Shown: in pieces, positions 59,210-64,000 of the stretch | Layout: each line of letters starts with the position of its first letter | How positions within the stretch are numbered: position 1 is the stretch's first letter | NCBI RefSeq assembly: GCF_004664715.2 | Contig: NC_051070.1 | Span: forward strand, 44,402,456-44,466,455 | Origin: Peromyscus leucopus | Lineage: Eukaryota > Chordata > Mammalia > Rodentia > Cricetidae | Direction: 5' to 3' | DNA length: 64,000 bases | Made by a program: the position numbers and the translations under genes | Notes under the pieces: generated by a model | Database searches by the model: none | What the model saw: the letters and a program-made list of their open reading frames with translations, nothing else | What the model was told of the DNA's origin: nothing

Positions 59210-59340
59210 AGGGTGGATGAAGTGGCTCCTGGCTGTATGTAGTCTTAGTAAGCAGGAACCCAAGGCAGGAGGATCTCTGTGAGTCAGAAACAAGTCCAGG
59301 CTCCAGGCTCCAGTGTGAGACTTCCTTTCAAAATTAAAGA
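59210..59340 (+). repeat. B1-like SINE, diverged
   Basis: 'gctcctggctgtatgtagtc' ... 'ggatctctgtgagtcagaaa' ... 'gtgtgagacttcctttc'. Confidence 0.45.
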
Positions 59341-59428
59341 AATAAGTAAAATGATTAAAGTCTTTTCTTCCATGCATGGAAATACTAGCTAGCTCATCCA
59401 CTGGTGTTTGCTTTTAAATATTGTATTT

Positions 59429-59508
59429 TCTTTCTTTCTTTTTTCTTGCTTTCCTTCCTTCTTCCTTCCTTCCTTCCTTCCTTCCTTCCTTCCTTTCTTC
59501 CTTTCTTC

Positions 59509-59555
<47 letters not shown>

Positions 59556-59706
59556 GTTTTTTTTCGAGACAGGGTTTCTCTGTGTAGCTTTGCACCTTTC
59601 CTGGAACTCGCTTTGGAGACCAGGCTGGCCTGGAACTCACAGAGATCCGCCTGTGTCTGCCTCCCAAGTGCTGGGATTAAAGGCGTGCGCCACCACCGCC
59701 CAGCAC
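59429..59706 (-). repeat. Young B1 with a long (TTCC)n-(TTTC)n tail
   Basis: A polypyrimidine tract at 59429-59555, then the reverse B1 59556-59706 ('cgagacagggtttctctgtg', 'gcgtgcgccaccaccgccca'). In B1 orientation the A-tail has expanded into (GAAA)n/(GGAA)n. Confidence 0.9.
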
Positions 59707-60315
59707 ATTTTCTTTCTTATAAATATTTCTGGGGATTTTTTTTCTTGTCCCCACATCTTATGTAGAAATGAAACACATTTAACAGCAGTTTCTGCTTCTC
59801 TGTCGGCCATTCTGCCCTCCCCACAGGCGTGAGATCGTCAGAATTCTTACTTTTTGTTCAACTGGTATAGACTCCCTGCGCCCTCTGTGGCTGCAGCTTC
59901 GCCTGATTTCAAGAGGAAGAGGGATTGCCTTGGGCTGCTCCTTCATGCTCAGTGTCTGGGACTTTATTTCTGGGCTGTGTATGTTTTCCAAGGGAAAGGA
60001 ATGAGAAACTTTCTTAAGGAGTCACATATGCAGACAGAAAGCCACACCCCAGGGTTTTTATACCCCCAAAGCCTTTGGCGGAAGAAATTCCCACCACATC
60101 ATTTTATTCTGGGCATGCTGGTGTACTCCATATGCCCGGCAGGTGCCCGAGCACTGAGGTAATCCCCTAGACCCACAGGAAACATTTTAGCCAGTGCTGC
60201 CTAGATGTTCTGCTGTATGGGACAGTTGAGGGCTCACCTTCTACCTGCTGTGATCACAGAAAGAGAAGGGAGTAATGTATGGACCAGATCGGTACTACTG
60301 AGAAGGGGAGATGTT
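59707..60315. other. Intergenic, nothing recognised
   Basis: No repeat, exon or RNA gene recognised. Confidence 0.4.
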
Positions 60316-60317
60316 CC

Positions 60318-60488
60318 ATAGACGATGGAGAGATGACGACTCAGTGGTTGAGACGGTTGCTCTCGCAGAGGACCGGGAATTTGAGTCCCAGCACCCACAA
60401 GATGGCTCATGCCCCCCTGTAACTCCAGTTGCCTCCTTTCAGATAACTCTAGCTTGTGTCAAGTCAACACAAAACTAGCCAGCACATG
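60318..60488 (+). repeat. B2 5' part joined to the end of a family D-like repeat
   Basis: B2 head and B-box 60322-60428 ('gatggagagatgacgactca', 'cgcagaggaccgggaatttg') runs directly into 'agataactctagcttgtgtc ... ctagccagcaca'. Confidence 0.6.
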
Positions 60489-61332
60489 CACGGATCATAG
60501 TTGTTCATCAAAGTTCATTTATGAGATCCGCTATGGAGTGTTTTATATGTACAGAAACTAAAAATGGAAGCTAGAGTGACTTACCCACATTCAGATGACT
60601 AGGGATGGCCACGATGCTAGAATTGCCAGGCTACTCTCTAAAATTCTTTGTCCTTTCCCGGTTTACCCCCTCTGTTCCTTTTTAATAGGGTCTATTACTG
60701 GGCGGGGTTGAGAAATGCTCAGTGAGTATGTGCACACAAATATGTGTATGTACGTGTTAGGGGAGGGTTTGTGGGGGGGGATAAATCTAACAAACTCAAT
60801 TTTGCTCCCATTTAGGTTTTAGATTTCTATTTTTATTTCCCCAATAAATCTGTTCTGATGAGTCTAGGTCTGGTAGATCGCCTCTTGTTTTGCTGTAGTT
60901 TATAAGAAGAAATGGCAGGACATTATTCCAGTCAAGCAGACACTTCCCTGGTTTCTTTCTGATGTCTTTACCTGCTGTCCCATCCTACTGACCTTGACGG
61001 AAGAACATGAGAGCTCAGCACTTGGGAATTCTCATTTTCTTAAAGCCTGTGGCCGGCTCTGAGCCATCAATTTCTCAGGACCACTCTCTTTACTCTCTTA
61101 AAACTCAAGAATCAAAAGTGTTACCTGATCAAGCTAGTCAACATTCCAGCGTGGAGTGCGGAGGAGCTCAGAAGTCCCCATCCCTAGCTCCGGAGCTGTT
61201 GACCCTTGGTGGCTTCTGGGGGAGGGAAGGGTCATTTTTCTTTAAGGTGTTGCCCCTGGTAAGTCCATCATGCTCCAGGGGAAGGCTCTACACCCATGAG
61301 TGCATGGGGAGCACAAACTGGAATCAGTGGAC
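60489..61332. other. Intergenic, nothing recognised
   Basis: A G-run at 60773-60780. A 114-codon open frame at 61007-61351 has no domain and ends in the microsatellite. Confidence 0.4.
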
Positions 61333-61382
61333 TGAGAGAGAGCGAGAGTGAGAGCGAGAGCGAGAGCGAGAGCGAGAGCGAG

Positions 61383-61432
<50 letters not shown>
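61333..61432. repeat. (GAGAGC)n-(GA)n microsatellite
   Basis: Hexamer GAGAGC/GAGCGA repeats followed by pure GA, the same composition as 53.7 kb. Confidence 0.95.
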
Positions 61433-61434
<2 letters not shown>

Positions 61435-61570
61435 GGAAGGATCTGAGAAGAGTTAGGGAAAGCAGCAGGGCATGAATATGATCAAAGTATACATATGCAA
61501 GTATAAATTCTCAAAAAATGTATTTTTGAAAGTGTTATTAAGGTGGCACACTGTGCCATGCCTCCTTCTG

Positions 61571-61735
61571 GTTTTGTTGTTGTTGTTGTTTTTTGAGACA
61601 GGATTTCTCTGCATAGTTTCGGTGCTTGTCCTGGATCTCTCTCTGTAGACCAGGCTGGCCTTGAACTCACAGAGATCCTCCTAGCTCTGCCTCCCAAGTG
61701 CTGGGATTAAAGGTTGCACCACCACCACCCAGTCA
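61571..61735 (-). repeat. B1 SINE with a target duplication
   Basis: (TTG)n plus T-run, then the reverse B1. Flanks CCATGCCTCCTTCTG (61556-61570) and CCATGCTTCTTTCTG (61736-61750) are 13 of 15 identical. Confidence 0.9.
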
Positions 61736-61750
61736 CCATGCTTCTTTCTG

Positions 61751-62426
61751 CAAGAGCAAAGCCTCAAGAAAGCAGAAAGTGACTTCCTGAATCCTGTCAC
61801 CTTCCCACGCAGCTGGCTTTAGCCATCAGCTCTGTAGAGCCCACCCTTCCTGGAGGAAGCCGCAGGAAGGTCTCCGAACTCATGTGCGCTAATGCTTCTC
61901 CAGTCTGTAAGGAGAGGGCCAGCGTGCAGCTAGAGACAGGGTGACGCCAACGGCATTCACCCAGGTTCCTTCAGACACATGAACTTTTGCCCCATCCAGC
62001 TCTCCCTTAAGCTCCCTGCAAAGACGTCTGCAAATACTCGGAGCAATCCTCCAGGACTATCTCATGTACCCTTGCAATCAAATCCCCTTCTCCCTCGGGT
62101 AGCAGCCTCTCACACTTGGTGGCCACTGACTTCCTGGAACACCTGGACCTCCAGAGCAGCTGATGCCTGGAGCTTCTGGGGAGCCCAAGGGCTGCACTGT
62201 TGCATTACAAACAGCAGCGGGGAGGGACTGAAGTGTGGCACACTTGGCGGGAGAGGTGGCAGAGCTGAGCTTCCTGGATGTTAAGGAAAGCTAAGAACCT
62301 TCTGTCTTTTTTTTTTTTTTTAATGGATTCCCTAGTCTGACTTGCCTGACATGTGCACAATGGGATTTCAGTCAAGAAAGAAACTTGAACATCAGAGTTT
62401 GACATTTCAGATTAAGATTTGAGGAG
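61751..62426. other. Intergenic, nothing recognised
   Basis: A T-run at 62309-62322. No repeat or gene recognised. Confidence 0.4.
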
Positions 62427-62640
62427 GCTGGGATGTGATTCAGTTGGTAGAGTGCCTGCCTAGCAAGCATGAAGCTCTGAGTTTAATTCCTATATGAACT
62501 GAGCATGGTGGTACATACCTGAAATCACAATTTGGAAGATTTGGAGGCAGGAGGAGCTTCTAATTCTTTGGAGTTACAGAGGGAGTCAAGGGCTAGCCTG
62601 TACTACATAAGACCCTGTCTCAAAAACAAAACAACACCCA
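62427..62640 (+). repeat. B4-type SINE (ID part plus B1 part)
   Basis: ID-like 'ggctgggatgtgattcagtt', 'gagtgcctgcctagcaagca', then the B1 part 'gagcatggtggtacatacct' to 'gaccctgtctcaaaaac'. Confidence 0.8.
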
Positions 62641-62764
62641 AACTATCACTGTTTGAATATATAAAAGCTGTTTCTACGATGGACATTCTCCAACTATGAA
62701 AGCTTTGCTTTTGAACACAGCTCTTGTCACAGAATTTTCTTCCTGCAGGTTGGCCCCGTCATTG

Positions 62765-63108
62765 TTAACCTTAGTTGTCAGCTTGACGTACCTGGGGAAA
62801 GGGACGATCAGTTGAAGGACTGACTCTGTTAGAAGGCCTGTGGGCATCTCTGTGGGGCGTTTTCTTGATGGTTAATGGATATAGGAACGGCATTGCCCAC
62901 TGTGGGCCACGGCTATCATTCCTGGGCAGGTGTATAAGAAAGGTAGCTAAGGCCGGGCGGTGGTGGCGCATGCCTTTAATCCCAGCACTCGGGAGGCAGA
63001 GGCAGGCGGATCTCTATGAGTTCAAGGCCAGCCTGGGCTACCAAGTGAGCTCCAGGAAAGGCGCAAAGCTACACAGAGAAACCCTGTCTCGAAAAACCAA
63101 AAAAAAAA

Positions 63109-63188
<80 letters not shown>

Positions 63189-63340
63189 AGGTAACTAAGA
63201 AATCCAGCAGAAGCCAGCCTGTCATGAGTGTCCCTCCGTTTCTGGTTTCTGCTTCAAGCACCATTTCTGCTCCGGCTCCCCTTGATGCTAGCCTATATCC
63301 TGTTAGATGAAACAAATCCTTTCCTTCCCAAGCTGCTTTT
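62765..63340 (+). repeat. Ancient dispersed repeat split by a young B1
   Basis: Segments 62765-62950 ('accttagttgtcagcttgac', 'tgggcaggtgtataagaaag') and 63199-63340 ('cagaagccagcctgtcatga') flank the B1 and read as one old element. Confidence 0.5.
62951..63188 (+). repeat. Young full-length B1 with an (AAAG)n tail
   Basis: Body 62951-63098 retains CpGs ('ggccgggcggtggtggcgca', 'aaaggcgcaaagctacacag'). The A-tail is expanded to (AAAG)n at 63110-63188. AGGTAGCTAA (62941-62950) and AGGTAACTAA (63189-63198) flank it. Confidence 0.95.
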
Positions 63341-63635
63341 GCTTATGGGCTTTATCCTGGCAGGAGGGCGGTGTAAACTAGGACACACCCCAACAGGCTT
63401 GTTAGGGCTCAGGGAAATCGCTCTCTGGGAAGTTCAGCCTATGCTTTTCTCAGCAGTGTTCAGACATATGATTTTCATGTATGATTTCAAGGCTTGCCCT
63501 TCCCTAATCAAGACAAAGCACGGCACTCCCACTGTAAGTGACATGAGGCCTGATGAAGGAGAGCTTAAGCAAATAGTCTAATTTATGTCTCATAACAAAA
63601 CATTGACAGGAAAGTGGTCCAGAGCTTGTGTGTGG
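63341..63635. other. Intergenic, nothing recognised
   Basis: No repeat, exon or RNA gene recognised. Confidence 0.4.
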
Positions 63636-63987
63636 TGTAGCTGGAGAATTTTCTCTCCTGGTCCCGCCAAACCCCAGCAGTCCTACAGCCCACTTATAAA
63701 ATAAACACACAGACGCTTATATTATTTAAACTGTTTAGCCTAATGGCTCAGGCTTCTAGCTATCTAGTTCTTACATCTTAAATTAACCCATTTCTATAAA
63801 TCTATACCTTGCCACTTGGCTCGTGGCTTACCGGCGTCTTCACATGCTGCTTGTCATGGTGGTGGCTGGCAGTGTCTCCCTGCCTCAGCCTTCCACTTCC
63901 CAGAATTCTCTTCTCTGCTTGTCGCACCTATACGTCCTGCCTGGCCACTTGCCGATCAGCATTTTATTTATACAGTGATATCCACAG
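63636..63987. mobile_element. LTR-like element (family B)
   Basis: It starts TGTAGCTGGAGAATTTTC. It shares 'aataaacacacagacgctta', 'aatggctcaggcttctagct', 'aacccatttctataaatcta' and 'cctgcctggccacttgccga' with 32327-32696, and ends near 'tatccacagca'. Confidence 0.6.
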
Positions 63988-64000
63988 CAGTGAGGCTCAA

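Noticed and set aside
59404..59832. 142-codon Leu/Phe/Ser-rich open frame resembling a membrane protein
   Set aside because: It is a translation of the (TTCC)n/(TTTC)n tract and an antisense B1.
61007..61351. 114-codon plus-strand open frame as a gene
   Set aside because: No domain, splice context or start-context support, and its end lies in a GA microsatellite.

Overview
This window is rodent nuclear DNA, most likely from a cricetid (vole, hamster or deer-mouse group). It is dense in B1, B2, B3 and ID/B4 SINEs, it carries L1 3' ends of the rodent Lx type, and it holds several short LTR families that I associate with cricetids. The species cannot be fixed by eye. Nothing bacterial, plasmid-like or CRISPR-like is present.

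Only one cellular gene is supported. The first coding exon of Vwa8 (von Willebrand factor A domain-containing protein 8, a mitochondrial AAA+ ATPase) lies on the minus strand at 18487-18646, inside a CpG island at about 18.38-18.93 kb. It starts with an ATG in good context, encodes an Arg/Leu-rich presequence-like N-terminus and ends at a clean GT splice donor. Positions 1-18486 are therefore presumed Vwa8 intron 1; I found no further exon there. Positions 19-64 kb are presumed intergenic DNA upstream of Vwa8. In human the next gene on that side is DGKH, but no DGKH exon was recognised.

Layout: 1-18.4 kb is presumed intron with scattered SINEs, an L1 3' end (1.0-2.0 kb), a solo LTR with a 6-bp target duplication (15.7-16.0 kb) and several LTR-like repeats. 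The Vwa8 CpG-island promoter follows at 18.4-18.9 kb. At 19.63-20.64 kb two LTRs of one family lie head to head with separate TATA-like boxes. The stretch from 20.7 to 37.1 kb is intergenic, with SINEs, microsatellites and old LTR-like repeats. A degenerate class II (betaretrovirus-like, ERVK) provirus occupies 37164-46449. It has two LTRs, a tRNA-Lys-type primer site, a C-rich leader, gag, protease, reverse transcriptase, RNase H and integrase remnants, a polypurine tract and no recognisable env. It is broken by stops, frameshifts, catalytic-site substitutions and three later insertions (a B1, an L1 3' end and an LTR-like element). A second ERV remnant with a tRNA-Phe-like primer site lies just downstream (about 46.95-49.5 kb). 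The rest, to 64 kb, is SINE- and microsatellite-rich with no gene.

No new functional system is evident. The items most worth a second look are the head-to-head LTR pair near the Vwa8 promoter, the long C-rich ERV leader, a module that recurs three times in the ERV 3' regions, and an LTR-like family that carries B1-like units inside it. Repeat family names were assigned by eye and should be checked with RepeatMasker.
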